Assembly (NCBI GenBank): GCA_947474365.1
Contig: CANJIU010000021.1
Span: 43,806 to 107,805 of the forward strand
From: Opitutia bacterium
GTDB lineage: Bacteria; Verrucomicrobiota; Verrucomicrobiia; Opitutales; Opitutaceae
Direction of reading: 5' to 3'
DNA: 64,000 nt
Below are positions 1 through 7,974 of the stretch, piece by piece. Both the position numbers and the translations under genes were made by a program. The notes under the pieces were generated by a model. The model had not been told where the DNA came from and searched no databases. It saw nothing but the letters and a program-made list of their open reading frames with translations. Position 1 is the stretch's first letter; each line of letters starts with the position of its first letter.

Positions 1-847
1 CGTTGAGATGGCAGTCGTGCACGATGAGCGTGCCGCCGGGCGTGAGCGCCCGGTACGAGGCGGCGAGCAGCGGGCGGACCTTCTCGACATCCCAATCGTG
101 CAGCACGTTCGAATAGAGATGGAGATCGAAACCTGCGGGCAACGGATCGACGAACATGTCACCGGCGATAACGGTCACCTTGTCACCACAGCCTCGCTTC
201 TGGATCATCGTGCGCGCGATTCGGTCAACCGGCGGGCGCTCGAACACCGTCGCCCGGAGATGCGGATGCTGCGCGGTGATGGCGCAGGCGTAGATGCCGG
301 AGCCGCCGGCGATGTCGAGCAATCGGGTGCGGCCGTCCACGGCAATCTTCTTCGCCAGAGCTGATCCCAGATAGAAGCCACGGCAGTCCATCGCCGCGGT
401 GAAGGAGGTCGCGAATTCATCCGTGAGCATCGCGTCGCTCCACGGTTTTTCGTTTTTGAAGCTGCCCCAGTTCGCGGGCTTGCCCGTGCGGAGAATCGTC
501 ACGTAGTCACGCACCACCGGGCGATCCTTCAACGAGCCATAATAGGGCCCGATGAACCACGGTGACGTGCTGACGAGGTGTTCGCGACCGAGGGTGGTGA
601 CGTGAAACACGCCGGCTTCGCGACGGATGAACCCGTTCGAGGTGAAGAGCGTGAGCATCACGTCGGTGGGCCGCTCGGTAATGCCGAGTTCCCGGCAGAT
701 GGTCGGCTTGTCTGACGGATGGGAGGCGAGCCAGGTGAAGAAATCGAATTCCGTCAGCGCCGCGGTGAGCAGATCGACGGCGTAGAGCCCGTCGCGATAG
801 CGGTAGATTTCAAGGGGATCGGTCTCGGGGAGGCGGGTGAGGTCCAT
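1..847 (-). CDS. O-methyltransferase, family 2 (partial, 3' end beyond window)
   Basis: An uninterrupted minus-strand frame runs from an ATG at 847 off the left edge (282 codons visible). The first part (EIYRYRDGLYAVDLL, then a winged-helix-like segment with RPTDVMLTLFTSNGF) resembles the dimerisation domain of acetylserotonin/hydroxyneurosporene-type O-methyltransferases. The SAM site follows at about residues 180-190 (RLLDIAGGSGIYA), and then a catalytic-type segment, SNVLHDWD, where the His is the family's usual general base. It should methylate a hydroxyl on a small cytoplasmic metabolite; the substrate cannot be told. The frame stays open a little upstream of 847, so an earlier start is possible. 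It lies 71 bp downstream of the next gene on the same strand. Confidence 0.85.
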   Translation of the reverse strand, partial: MDLTRLPETDPLEIYRYRDGLYAVDLLTAALTEFDFFTWLASHPSDKPTICRELGITERPTDVMLTLFTSNGFIRREAGVFHVTTLGREHLVSTSPWFIGPYYGSLKDRPVVRDYVTILRTGKPANWGSFKNEKPWSDAMLTDEFATSFTAAMDCRGFYLGSALAKKIAVDGRTRLLDIAGGSGIYACAITAQHPHLRATVFERPPVDRIARTMIQKRGCGDKVTVIAGDMFVDPLPAGFDLHLYSNVLHDWDVEKVRPLLAASYRALTPGGTLIVHDCHLN

Positions 848-918
848 GCCGGTGTGGAGGTGAATTCGGTTAAGGCGGGCGTTGAGCGAGGTTCGGGCGC
901 GCCGATGCCCGGAGCGAA

Positions 919-1227
919 CTACGGGCTGCCGGGTGACGGAATGGCCGCGGGTGCGTGGTGATCGGGTGCGGCAATTACCTCGACGTAGACGCTCGCACCC
1001 CCGGCCTGGGCGACCTGGTCGATTGCCCGTGAGATTTCCTTGAGGTCCTTCGTTTCGGCATTCGTTCCGTCGACGCCGACTTTGCAGTCGAAGCGCCAGA
1101 CGCCGAATCCATCGGGAAGGAGCTTCCCCCGTTCCCGTTTCACGTATTTGCGGATGTCGTGCTTGATGGCGTCGAGCACGCGGGCATCGGCCTTGCCTGG
1201 AGCGTGGAGAGGGAACGTCTTCTTCAT
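919..1227 (-). CDS. Small conserved protein, DUF6172-like
   Basis: A 102-residue protein starting MKKTFPLHAPGK. It is rich in charged residues, with a central KHDIRKYVKRERGKLLPDGF segment, and has no signal peptide or membrane span. It recalls the DUF6172 family of about 100-residue cytoplasmic proteins, whose function is unknown; this family call is from memory of the conserved start and the KY-KRER-LP pattern. The frame is open a further ten codons upstream, but the MKKTF start fits the family better. It lies between the methyltransferase and trhO on the same strand. Confidence 0.6.
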   Translation of the reverse strand: MKKTFPLHAPGKADARVLDAIKHDIRKYVKRERGKLLPDGFGVWRFDCKVGVDGTNAETKDLKEISRAIDQVAQAGGASVYVEVIAAPDHHAPAAIPSPGSP

Positions 1228-1275
1228 GGCGTGACAGGGTTCGCGGTGCGGGGCCAAGACGCCACGAAATTCAGC

Positions 1276-2007
1276 TCAGGCCGGCGCGCCGCCGGTCTGC
1301 CGCAGCGCGGCGTCAACCCCGACGCGCTCGTCGAAAACGAAGCATTCGCCCTCGTAGTGCGCGGAGCCGCAGTGCTCGAAATATTTGAGGATGCCTCCGT
1401 CGAGTTGGAAAATATTTCGGAATCCCTCCTGTTCCATGAACGGTCCGGCCTTCTCGCAGCGAATTCCACCGGTGCAAAACATCACGATGGGCTGATCCTT
1501 CAGCTTGGGCGGGAGACGACGGACGGCCTCGGGGAAATCACGGAATTTGCTGATCCCTGCCGGGAGCGCGCCTCGAAATGTCCCGGCCCGCACTTCGTAG
1601 TCGTTGCGCGTGTCGAGGAGGGTCACGGGCCTGCCCTCGTCGAGCCATTGTTTCAGGGTTTCTGGCGACAGCTTGGGCGACGGACGTCGCGCCGGATCGA
1701 TCCCGGGCACACCGAATGCGATGATTTCCTTTTTGATCTTAACGAACATCCGGCCGAAGGGAGGCGCCGAGCTTTGGCTCTCCTTGGGTGTGAGATCGTG
1801 AAGCCCCGGGATGGCGCGCAATTCGGCGACAAACGCGGCGACGTTGTCCGGCGTGCCGGCCACGAAGAGGTTGATGCCTTCCGGACTTAGCAGGACGGTG
1901 CCTTTGAGCCCGCCCGCGGTGGCGGCGCGGCGCACGCGCTCCTGCAACGCGGGCAGATCCGCCAGCGGAACGAATTTGTAGGCGGAAAGATTGATGAACG
2001 CGGCCAT
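1276..2007 (-). CDS. trhO: tRNA uridine(34) hydroxylase TrhO (rhodanese family)
   Basis: A 243-residue protein matching the YceA/TrhO family, which uses oxygen to hydroxylate U34 of certain tRNAs on the way to 5-methoxyuridine and 5-oxyacetyluridine. The N-terminal part (residues 1-95) has the acylphosphatase-like fold segment with the LLSPEGIN motif. The C-terminal rhodanese domain (about 125-220) carries the active-site loop CTGGIRC with the expected catalytic cysteine. The start [12 protein letters not shown] is typical; the longer open frame upstream lacks family character and overlaps the next gene. Cytoplasmic. Length is a little below the 300+ of the E. coli enzyme, whose extra C-terminal tail is missing here. 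Confidence 0.93.
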   Translation of the reverse strand: MAAFINLSAYKFVPLADLPALQERVRRAATAGGLKGTVLLSPEGINLFVAGTPDNVAAFVAELRAIPGLHDLTPKESQSSAPPFGRMFVKIKKEIIAFGVPGIDPARRPSPKLSPETLKQWLDEGRPVTLLDTRNDYEVRAGTFRGALPAGISKFRDFPEAVRRLPPKLKDQPIVMFCTGGIRCEKAGPFMEQEGFRNIFQLDGGILKYFEHCGSAHYEGECFVFDERVGVDAALRQTGGAPA

Positions 2008-2071
2008 GGCTCGATTCGAGCCGCCAGTGTCGTCCGCCGCTCCGGAGAAATCAAGGAACGGACGGTGCTGG

Positions 2072-3349
2072 TCACAGCCATTTTTCCAGCCAATCAAACG
2101 CCTCGTCCTGCATGTGCGGTTTGAAGCAATGCGGCTCGTCGTAGAACGTGCCGCGAAACCGATCGGGAATACCGGCCTTGGCGTAAATCTGGGTGAGCTT
2201 GTCGACGGCGGCCTGCATGCCGGACATGGGATACAGGTTGTCGCGCCGGCACTGCTGGACGAGGAGCGCGCCGGGGGCGTGCAGCGCGGCGGCATCAGGA
2301 AGATCGAGCGACCGATAAAGACCCGGGGTATAGATCATCCACGTGTGACGGAGGTGATGTTTGAGCTGATGGGCAAAGGCCGTCATCCATCCGGTCACGC
2401 AGGCGGCCTTGATACGCGGGTCGGCCGCGATGGCCATCGCGGTGCGAAAACCGCCACCGGAGAGGCCGACGCAGCCGAGGCGGGAGGCGTCGACGTCGGG
2501 CCGGCTGATCAGGTAGTCGATGGTGCGCATCTCGTCCCAGACGTGGATGCCGGGCCAGGTGGCTCCGGTGGCGGTGATGGCCTTGGCGGTGTGGTGCTCG
2601 TAGAAACTGCAGACGCGGTTGGTGGCGTCGACCCATTCCTTCGTGCCGGGTTTGGCGGCCCGGGCGCGGGTGTAGCCTTCCTTGGCTTCGGGGAAAACGC
2701 GGGAGGCCTCAAGCGCGTCAACCTGCAGGCGGCGTTCGCCGAAATAGAACGCATCGATAACGACGACGATAAATCCCCGGCGGACGAGGGCCTCGGCCCA
2801 CGGGCGTCCGTAGGTACCGTTGCGAAATTCGGTCACGAACGCGGGCTCATCGGGCGAGGAGAGGATCTTTTCGTGACCCCACGTGTATTTTCCGCTGTGG
2901 CAATGCAGCGCCAGCACGGCGGGCAGTTTGCCACGGCGCGTTTTTGGGATGAGGACGCGGGCCGGAATGTGGTACGCCGATGTGGCGGAGAGGTGGACGA
3001 CTTCAAGGGTGAAGCCATCGCGGTCCTCGCGGCGGATTAGATCTGCCTTCAACGGGAGCGCGGCGGGCGCGTAACCGAGACGGTCCTGCAGCACTGGACG
3101 GGCGGCGGCCTTCCAGGCGTCGAGCGACCTCCACGTGCGGTCGAGGAAAGAGAGCTTGGGGGTGTTCTCGCGGGCGAGCCACTCCATCATCGGGTGGAAA
3201 TTGGGGAGGTCGGGGGCGAGATCGGCAAGCGACGCGAGGGGCGGAGGAGTGGACACGGGGAGAGGAGAGGATTGCGCCACGAGGCGCTCGAGTGGCAGTG
3301 ACAAAGCGCCGAGAGTCGTCAATGCCTGACGGCGGGTGATGCGTGGCAT
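2072..3349 (-). CDS. Tat-exported alpha/beta hydrolase (acetylxylan esterase-like)
   Basis: A 425-residue protein with a twin-arginine leader ([19 protein letters not shown]), so it should be exported folded to the periplasm. The hydrolase core has an oxyanion-loop segment ([10 protein letters not shown]), the nucleophile elbow GLSGGG with the serine at about residue 270, and a late histidine (DEPHCFKPH) suited to the triad. It resembles the dienelactone hydrolase/acetylxylan esterase group common in polysaccharide-degrading Verrucomicrobia and Planctomycetes, which deacylate sugars. The substrate is not shown by the sequence. The start is set by the Tat motif; the frame is open further upstream without it. 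It is divergent from the DUF1080 gene, 92 bp away. Confidence 0.82.
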   Translation of the reverse strand: MPRITRRQALTTLGALSLPLERLVAQSSPLPVSTPPPLASLADLAPDLPNFHPMMEWLARENTPKLSFLDRTWRSLDAWKAAARPVLQDRLGYAPAALPLKADLIRREDRDGFTLEVVHLSATSAYHIPARVLIPKTRRGKLPAVLALHCHSGKYTWGHEKILSSPDEPAFVTEFRNGTYGRPWAEALVRRGFIVVVIDAFYFGERRLQVDALEASRVFPEAKEGYTRARAAKPGTKEWVDATNRVCSFYEHHTAKAITATGATWPGIHVWDEMRTIDYLISRPDVDASRLGCVGLSGGGFRTAMAIAADPRIKAACVTGWMTAFAHQLKHHLRHTWMIYTPGLYRSLDLPDAAALHAPGALLVQQCRRDNLYPMSGMQAAVDKLTQIYAKAGIPDRFRGTFYDEPHCFKPHMQDEAFDWLEKWL

Positions 3350-3441
3350 GCGGGAGTTGAAGGGTGAAAGTTGATCGTTGAAAGATCGGAGTGGTGGCGG
3401 GCATCGTGCAGGCTTCACCCTGGATTCATTCCCTTTTCCCC

Positions 3442-4239
3442 ATGTCATCCTGTTTTGCCTTCGTACGTCCCTTGTCTTCACTGCTCGTAGCAGCCCTCGC
3501 ACTCGCCGCATATCCTGCCCATGCTTCGGTCGGGATTGGGGCACAGCCGTTGGCGGGTGCGGAAGTATTGCTCGATGGAACACGGGCAACGCTGGATGCA
3601 AAGTGGAAATATTGGGAGGGGCCGCGGTTCGGCTCGTCGATGCCGATCAAGTGGCCGATTGTTGGCGATCCGGTGGACAAGGGGTCGGCGCTATCGACGA
3701 ATGATCCGGCGGTGACGAAGGGGAAATTTGGGGTCGCGGACATCGTGACGAAGAAGGAGTACCGAGATTTCCGGCTGCACATCGAGTTTCTGGTGATGAA
3801 GGAAGGCGGCAACAGCGGGGTGTATCTTCAGAATCGTTACGAGATTCAGATTCAGGACGGTGATGCGACGAAGCACGGGATGGGCGCCGTGATCAACGAG
3901 ACGCCATCGCCGTATTTTCTCTACAAGGGGCTGCGGCAATGGAACTCGTACGACATCCTCTTCCGGGCGGCGCGCTTCAAGAACGGCAAGCTCGTGGACA
4001 AGGCGCGGGTCACGATGTTTTTCAACGGGGTCAAGATTCACGCGAACCAGGAGATTAACCAGGTGTGGGGCGGGGCGAATTCGGGAATCGATGGCGGCAA
4101 CGATGGCGGGAAGGGTATCACCGATACCCCCGGTGGCCTCAAACTGCAGTGTGAAGGTCACGACGTGCGGTTCCGCAACGCCTGGATCAAGGAGATGACG
4201 CTCGAGCGTGCGCAGACGAACTTTTCGCCGGAAGACTGA
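3442..4239 (+). CDS. Secreted DUF1080 (3-keto-disaccharide hydrolase-like) protein
   Basis: A 265-residue protein with a Sec signal (MSSCFAFVRPLSSLLVAALALAAYPAHA) followed by a single DUF1080 beta-sandwich domain. The diagnostic stretch NSGVYLQNRYEIQIQD is at about residues 122-137, and the domain ends with a typical RFRNAWIKE strand. Members with known activity hydrolyse 3-keto-glycosides; others are only sugar-binding. It is probably periplasmic. The next feature downstream is the left inverted repeat of the RAYT element, 12 bp after the stop. No terminator is seen. Confidence 0.88.
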   Translation: MSSCFAFVRPLSSLLVAALALAAYPAHASVGIGAQPLAGAEVLLDGTRATLDAKWKYWEGPRFGSSMPIKWPIVGDPVDKGSALSTNDPAVTKGKFGVADIVTKKEYRDFRLHIEFLVMKEGGNSGVYLQNRYEIQIQDGDATKHGMGAVINETPSPYFLYKGLRQWNSYDILFRAARFKNGKLVDKARVTMFFNGVKIHANQEINQVWGGANSGIDGGNDGGKGITDTPGGLKLQCEGHDVRFRNAWIKEMTLERAQTNFSPED

Positions 4240-4251
4240 CGGTCTCGTCAA

Positions 4252-4274
4252 AAGGGGTCATGCTTTACCTTTTG
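4252..4274 (+). repeat. Left 23-bp inverted repeat of RAYT element
   Basis: Its 23 bases are the exact reverse complement of 5441-5463. It begins AAGGGGTCATGC and ends TTTACCTTTTG, and lies 40 bp upstream of the RAYT start codon. The bases just outside and inside it do not extend the match, so the repeat is sharply bounded. Confidence 0.95.
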
Positions 4275-4313
4275 CCTTGATTGTTGGCTGCTGATAGCGA
4301 AGAGTCCGCGGTC

Positions 4314-5435
4314 ATGGCGCGGAAGCTAAGGTTGGAATTCCCCGGGGCGATTTACCACGTCATTAACCGAGGCAATTACCGGGAGTGGGTTTTTAAGGAC
4401 GACCAGACGAAGGCGGCGTTCGAGGCGTGCCTGTTCGAGGCCTGCCAGCGATGTGGATGGTTGCTTCATGGCTTTGTCGTGATGGGAAATCACTATCACC
4501 TGGCCGTCGAGACACCGCAGGGTAATTTGGTGGCCGGGATGCAGTGGCTGCAGTCGACGTTTGCGAACCGTTTCAATCGGTTTCGTGACGAAAGGGGGCA
4601 TCTGTTTCAGGGACGCTTCAAGGCCATCTTGGTCGAGGAAGGGGGGCCGCTCGGGCAGGTGTGTCATTATCAGCACCTCAATCCGGTGCGGGCGGGAATC
4701 GTGACGGTGGAGCAACTTGGAACCTTTCGATATTCCAGCTATTGGTATTTGTCGCGGCCCAAAGAACGGCCGTCGTTCCTTCGCTTGGGTGCCGCGTTGG
4801 CGGATGCGGGCGACGTCCCCGACACCGTTGAGGGTTGGAACTGTTACGCGGACTACCTGGCGTGGCAGGCCGAGGAAGGCCCGGCCGGAAAGAATTCGGC
4901 GTACGCCCCCTTAAGCCGTGGCTGGGCGATTGGCGGAGATGAGTTCAAGCGCGCCCTTCTCCACGATCACGCATTGCTGGCTGAATCGAGGTCGTGGGAA
5001 GCCGACGGAGTGCGGGAAATTCGCTCTCAGAGGTGGAGTATTGCGCTCGAACGGTGTCGGGCGAGCCTTCCCGCCGAGGTGATAACGGAACGATTCAAGT
5101 CCGCACCATGGCGGGTTGCGATTGCAGCCTACCTCAAGGCGACGACTGACGTCCCCAATGCATGGCTCGCTCAGCAGCTTGAAATGGGGTCGCACTTTTA
5201 CGTGAGCAAGCACGTGGGATTGATGCGTCGCAATCGAAACCACGAAGCGCACCGTTGGCTTGAACACCTGCGATCTAGCTTGGGTGAATCTGAAACGGGA
5301 CTTACGGAATTGCCGAAACAGCAGGTAGCTGCCGCGTCGTTAGTGGCAAACCCTCAAACACCGATCACCCCGATATCGACGACGGAATCGCTGCACGCAT
5401 TTGTGCTGGACCTCGGTTCGCGTGAACGGGAGTGA
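4314..5435 (+). CDS. REP-associated tyrosine transposase (Y1_Tnp family)
   Basis: A 373-residue protein starting MARKLRLEFPGAIYHVINRGN, the standard RAYT opening. The metal-binding HUH pair is in MGNHYHLAVETP (about residues 56-67), and the tyrosine in VCHYQHLNPVRAG is the likely nucleophile by comparison with the family. These enzymes cut and join single-stranded DNA at REP-type palindromes and are usually domesticated, single-copy genes. The C-terminal 200 residues go beyond the minimal IS200-like domain, as in longer RAYT groups. The start at 4314 is preferred over an in-frame start at 4281 because it matches the family. All HUH residues are intact, so the protein could be active. Confidence 0.9.
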   Translation: MARKLRLEFPGAIYHVINRGNYREWVFKDDQTKAAFEACLFEACQRCGWLLHGFVVMGNHYHLAVETPQGNLVAGMQWLQSTFANRFNRFRDERGHLFQGRFKAILVEEGGPLGQVCHYQHLNPVRAGIVTVEQLGTFRYSSYWYLSRPKERPSFLRLGAALADAGDVPDTVEGWNCYADYLAWQAEEGPAGKNSAYAPLSRGWAIGGDEFKRALLHDHALLAESRSWEADGVREIRSQRWSIALERCRASLPAEVITERFKSAPWRVAIAAYLKATTDVPNAWLAQQLEMGSHFYVSKHVGLMRRNRNHEAHRWLEHLRSSLGESETGLTELPKQQVAAASLVANPQTPITPISTTESLHAFVLDLGSRERE

Positions 5436-5440
5436 AATAA

Positions 5441-5463
5441 CAAAAGGTAAAGCATGACCCCTT
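5441..5463 (-). repeat. Right 23-bp inverted repeat of RAYT element
   Basis: Exact reverse complement of 4252-4274. It begins five bases after the RAYT stop codon. Its last two bases form part of the TAA stop of the convergent tolC-like gene. Confidence 0.95.
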
Positions 5464-7018
5464 ATTCGAGTGTGATGTTTCGCTTGGCTAGGGTGGTGCC
5501 GAGTTCGCGGTCGTAGTTCGCGTGCGCGCGGCGCTCGTCGGCGAGGGCGCGGGCGTAGCTGCTCTGGGCACCGGAAAGGATCTCCTGCTGCTGCAGCACA
5601 AAAAACGTGTTGCTCGTGCCGGCCTTGAATCGCTTTTGCTCGTTGTCGAGCGCCTGCTGCGCGAGCTCAAACGCCGTGCGGGCGGCGGCGACGCGCTGCC
5701 GGGTCGTTTCGATCTGGCCCGCGGCGGCTGATACCGCGATGGCGATCTCCTGCTCCAACCGGACGAGGTCAGCTTCGCCCTGCCGCAGGCTCAGTTTGGC
5801 CGCCCGGACCCGGCCTCGGCCCTCGGCGAACGTCAACGGAATCCGCATGACCACGCCCGCCGAATATGATCGCGCATCCTCGCCGCGCACCTGGCTTCGC
5901 GCGCGCCCAAAATCCCGGTCCTGCCCGCTGTAACCGTAGCTGCCGACGAAATCCAATCGTGGCAGCAGCTGGTTTTGGGCGAGTCCATGGTTTGCCCGAT
6001 CGATCGCCAAACCCAACCGCGCCCCTTGATAGTCCGGACGCAATTCATAGGCACGCTTCAGGTCTTCCGCGGCATCCACAGCGATGGCCGGTGCCGGCTC
6101 AAGTTCGGCCGTTTCCAGCGGCGCGCCATCGACAGGGAAAGACGCTTCGCCCACCAACAGTCGGAGTTGATTTTCAATGTCACGGACACTGCGCTCCGCG
6201 AACAGGATCGATTCCTCACGGTTGGCGACACGCGCGCGCGCTTGGGTGACTTCCGACTCCGAGGTCGCGCCGACATTCAGCTTCTTCACGTTTTCAGAGA
6301 GCAATTGCGCCGCACCGTCGCGCGACAGACGTGCGATTCGCAGGTTCTCGCGCGCCTGCTGGAGATTGTTGTAGGCAAAAATGACGTTGGTCACCGTGTC
6401 GATCACCGTCTGCCGGTGCTGCCAGTCGGAAATTCCCCGGTTGGCCTTGGCCACTCGCAGGCCGGTCAGCGTGGCCCCGAATCCAAAGCCTCGCAGCAAC
6501 GGCTGGGTGATGCTGACTCCACCGAACGTGACATAGTTGTCCGCGAAACTATTGAAGTTTCCACGGCGATTCGCCGCGGACGCTCCCAAGCTGTAGGTGA
6601 GACCCCACGGGGCGAGACCGTCGAGCGAGAGGCTGTAGTCGTCCGTTTGGTTGCGGGGCCGCGGCGCAAAGGGCGCAAGGGTTCCCGGTGTCTCGTCTTC
6701 GGCATACGTGCGACGAAACGTCAGCGCGGGATCGAATGCCCCGGCGGCGGTGAGCACGTTGGCGCGGCTGATCTGAGGGGAGAACGCGCTGACCTTGACG
6801 CGCTGGTTGTGCTTCAGCGCGAGTGCGACCGCCTCTTCGAGTTTGAGCGGGGAGGACCGGACAACGGGCAACATTCCCACCATCATTGCTACCGCCACGG
6901 AGACGGCGCTCCACGCCCGCGAAGGCAGATTCGATTCCACCCTGCACGGGGCGGTGGCCGGGGACGAAATCGGGCGTATGGTCATGCAAAAATCGATCAT
7001 CGGATTGGGCCCGTTCAT
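5462..7018 (-). CDS. TolC-family outer-membrane efflux protein
   Basis: A 518-residue protein with an N-terminal export signal (hydrophobic stretch at about 36-55) and the two repeated OEP halves of TolC. Typical signs are LKLEEAVALALKHNQRV after the signal, the SITQPLLRGFG strand, and long helical segments rich in Ala/Gln/Arg (residues 185-270 and 400-500). It should form the outer-membrane and periplasmic exit duct of a tripartite pump. Its ATG overlaps the stop of the ABC ATPase gene (ATGA), so the two are translationally coupled. The operon has a sigma-54 promoter at about 7748-7762. Its stop codon lies against the RAYT inverted repeat. Confidence 0.92.
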   Translation of the reverse strand: MNGPNPMIDFCMTIRPISSPATAPCRVESNLPSRAWSAVSVAVAMMVGMLPVVRSSPLKLEEAVALALKHNQRVKVSAFSPQISRANVLTAAGAFDPALTFRRTYAEDETPGTLAPFAPRPRNQTDDYSLSLDGLAPWGLTYSLGASAANRRGNFNSFADNYVTFGGVSITQPLLRGFGFGATLTGLRVAKANRGISDWQHRQTVIDTVTNVIFAYNNLQQARENLRIARLSRDGAAQLLSENVKKLNVGATSESEVTQARARVANREESILFAERSVRDIENQLRLLVGEASFPVDGAPLETAELEPAPAIAVDAAEDLKRAYELRPDYQGARLGLAIDRANHGLAQNQLLPRLDFVGSYGYSGQDRDFGRARSQVRGEDARSYSAGVVMRIPLTFAEGRGRVRAAKLSLRQGEADLVRLEQEIAIAVSAAAGQIETTRQRVAAARTAFELAQQALDNEQKRFKAGTSNTFFVLQQQEILSGAQSSYARALADERRAHANYDRELGTTLAKRNITLE

Positions 7019-7686
7019 TTTGATCCCACGATCATGCCGTCGGCCAAACGCACGACCTTGGTGCCGTAGGCGGCGTTTTCGTTGGAGTGCGTGACCTGCA
7101 CAATCGTGACTCCGTCCCGTTGGTTGAGCTCTTGAAAAAGCTCCATGATCGCGCGGCCCTGATCGGAATGCAGGTTGCCGGTCGGTTCGTCGGCGAGAAT
7201 CAGTTCGGGCTGCGCGATCATCGCGCGTGCGATGCCGACGAGTTGCTGCTGGCCGCCGGACAATTGGGAGGGATAGAGATCCTTCTTGCCCACAATGTTG
7301 AAGCGATCGAGTGCGTCGCCCACGATGGCCTCGCGATCCTTTTTTGGCGTGTCGCGATAGGACAGCGGCACCTCGAGATTTTCGTAGACCGTGAGATCAT
7401 CGAGCAGATGGTAGCTCTGAAACACGAAACCGATGTGCCTCTTCTGCAACTCGAACCGCTTCGTCTGATCGAGCCGATGCACGGCTTGGCCGACGAGATC
7501 GTATTCTCCCTCCCAGGCGTTGTCGTGCAGCCCGAGAATGTGAAGCAGCGTTGATTTTCCCGAGCCGGAAGGCCCCATGATCGAAACGAAATCCCCTTCC
7601 TCGATCGTGAGCGTGATGTTGCGCAGCGCGTAGTACGGTCCGCCCCGGAGAGGATAAATGCGATCAACGTGTCGGAGAGAAATCAT
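7015..7686 (-). CDS. ABC transporter ATP-binding protein (LolD/MacB-type)
   Basis: A 223-residue stand-alone nucleotide-binding subunit. Walker A is GPSGSGKST (about 38-46), the Q-loop is VFQSYHLL, the signature is LSGGQQQ and Walker B is [11 protein letters not shown], all intact. Together these mark the MacB/LolD/FtsE class that powers mechanotransmission pumps rather than classic import. There is no permease in this operon; the likely partners are the MacB-like permeases encoded at 10.6-19.8 kb. The start at 7686 is chosen because the predicted sigma-54 transcript begins near 7738, downstream of an alternative in-frame ATG at 7788. Followed by the tolC-like gene. Confidence 0.9.
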   Translation of the reverse strand: MISLRHVDRIYPLRGGPYYALRNITLTIEEGDFVSIMGPSGSGKSTLLHILGLHDNAWEGEYDLVGQAVHRLDQTKRFELQKRHIGFVFQSYHLLDDLTVYENLEVPLSYRDTPKKDREAIVGDALDRFNIVGKKDLYPSQLSGGQQQLVGIARAMIAQPELILADEPTGNLHSDQGRAIMELFQELNQRDGVTIVQVTHSNENAAYGTKVVRLADGMIVGSK

Positions 7687-7747
7687 GAGTGATTCAGTGG
7701 CATTGAGCCGTAGTTCATGGGTCTCATCAAAGTCAGACCTACCCGGT

Positions 7748-7763
7748 AGCAACGCTTGTGCCG
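7748..7763 (-). promoter_or_regulatory. Sigma-54 promoter for the ATPase-TolC operon
   Basis: On the minus strand the sequence reads GGCAC-AAGCG-TTGCT. This matches the -24 (GGCAC) and -12 (TTGCW) elements at the exact N5 spacing. The predicted start of transcription is about 50 nt before the ATG at 7686. A palindromic activator site lies 116 bp upstream. Confidence 0.75.
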
Positions 7764-7870
7764 TGAGGGAGTCGCCGCCATAAGACATTGGGGGAAAACG
7801 GATAGAAATTATCGGTGGTGACTCCCTGACGCTTCAGGGGCGAGCGCCAACCCGTTTGCGGAATGGTACT

Positions 7871-7886
7871 TTCCCAAAATTGGGAA
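7871..7886. promoter_or_regulatory. Palindromic activator site 1 (TTCCCAA-N2-TTGGGAA)
   Basis: A perfect 7-bp inverted repeat with a 2-bp centre. The same arrangement (TCCC, then GGGA ten bases later) recurs at 22131-22146 and 25378-25393, each time just over 100 bp upstream of a sigma-54 promoter. It is a likely binding site for the NtrC-type regulator encoded at 23565-24932. It also lies 89 bp upstream of the divergent gene at 7975. Confidence 0.7.
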
Positions 7887-7974
7887 GCGGGGTCACCGGA
7901 CGACGTTTGCCGCGCTCCAAATCGCGCGTTGACGCTTGCCGAACGCGCCGCCGAGCTTGGCGGGAACTTTATCC

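Larger units (their letters stand above)
4252..5463 (+). mobile_element. RAYT (REP-associated tyrosine transposase) element bounded by perfect inverted repeats
   Basis: A 1.2-kb unit containing only a Y1-transposase-family gene and its two terminal 23-bp inverted repeats. It sits between a DUF1080 gene and the 3' end of the tolC-like gene, which reads toward it. The right repeat reaches into the stop codon of that gene. No obvious target duplication is visible next to the repeats. Confidence 0.75.
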
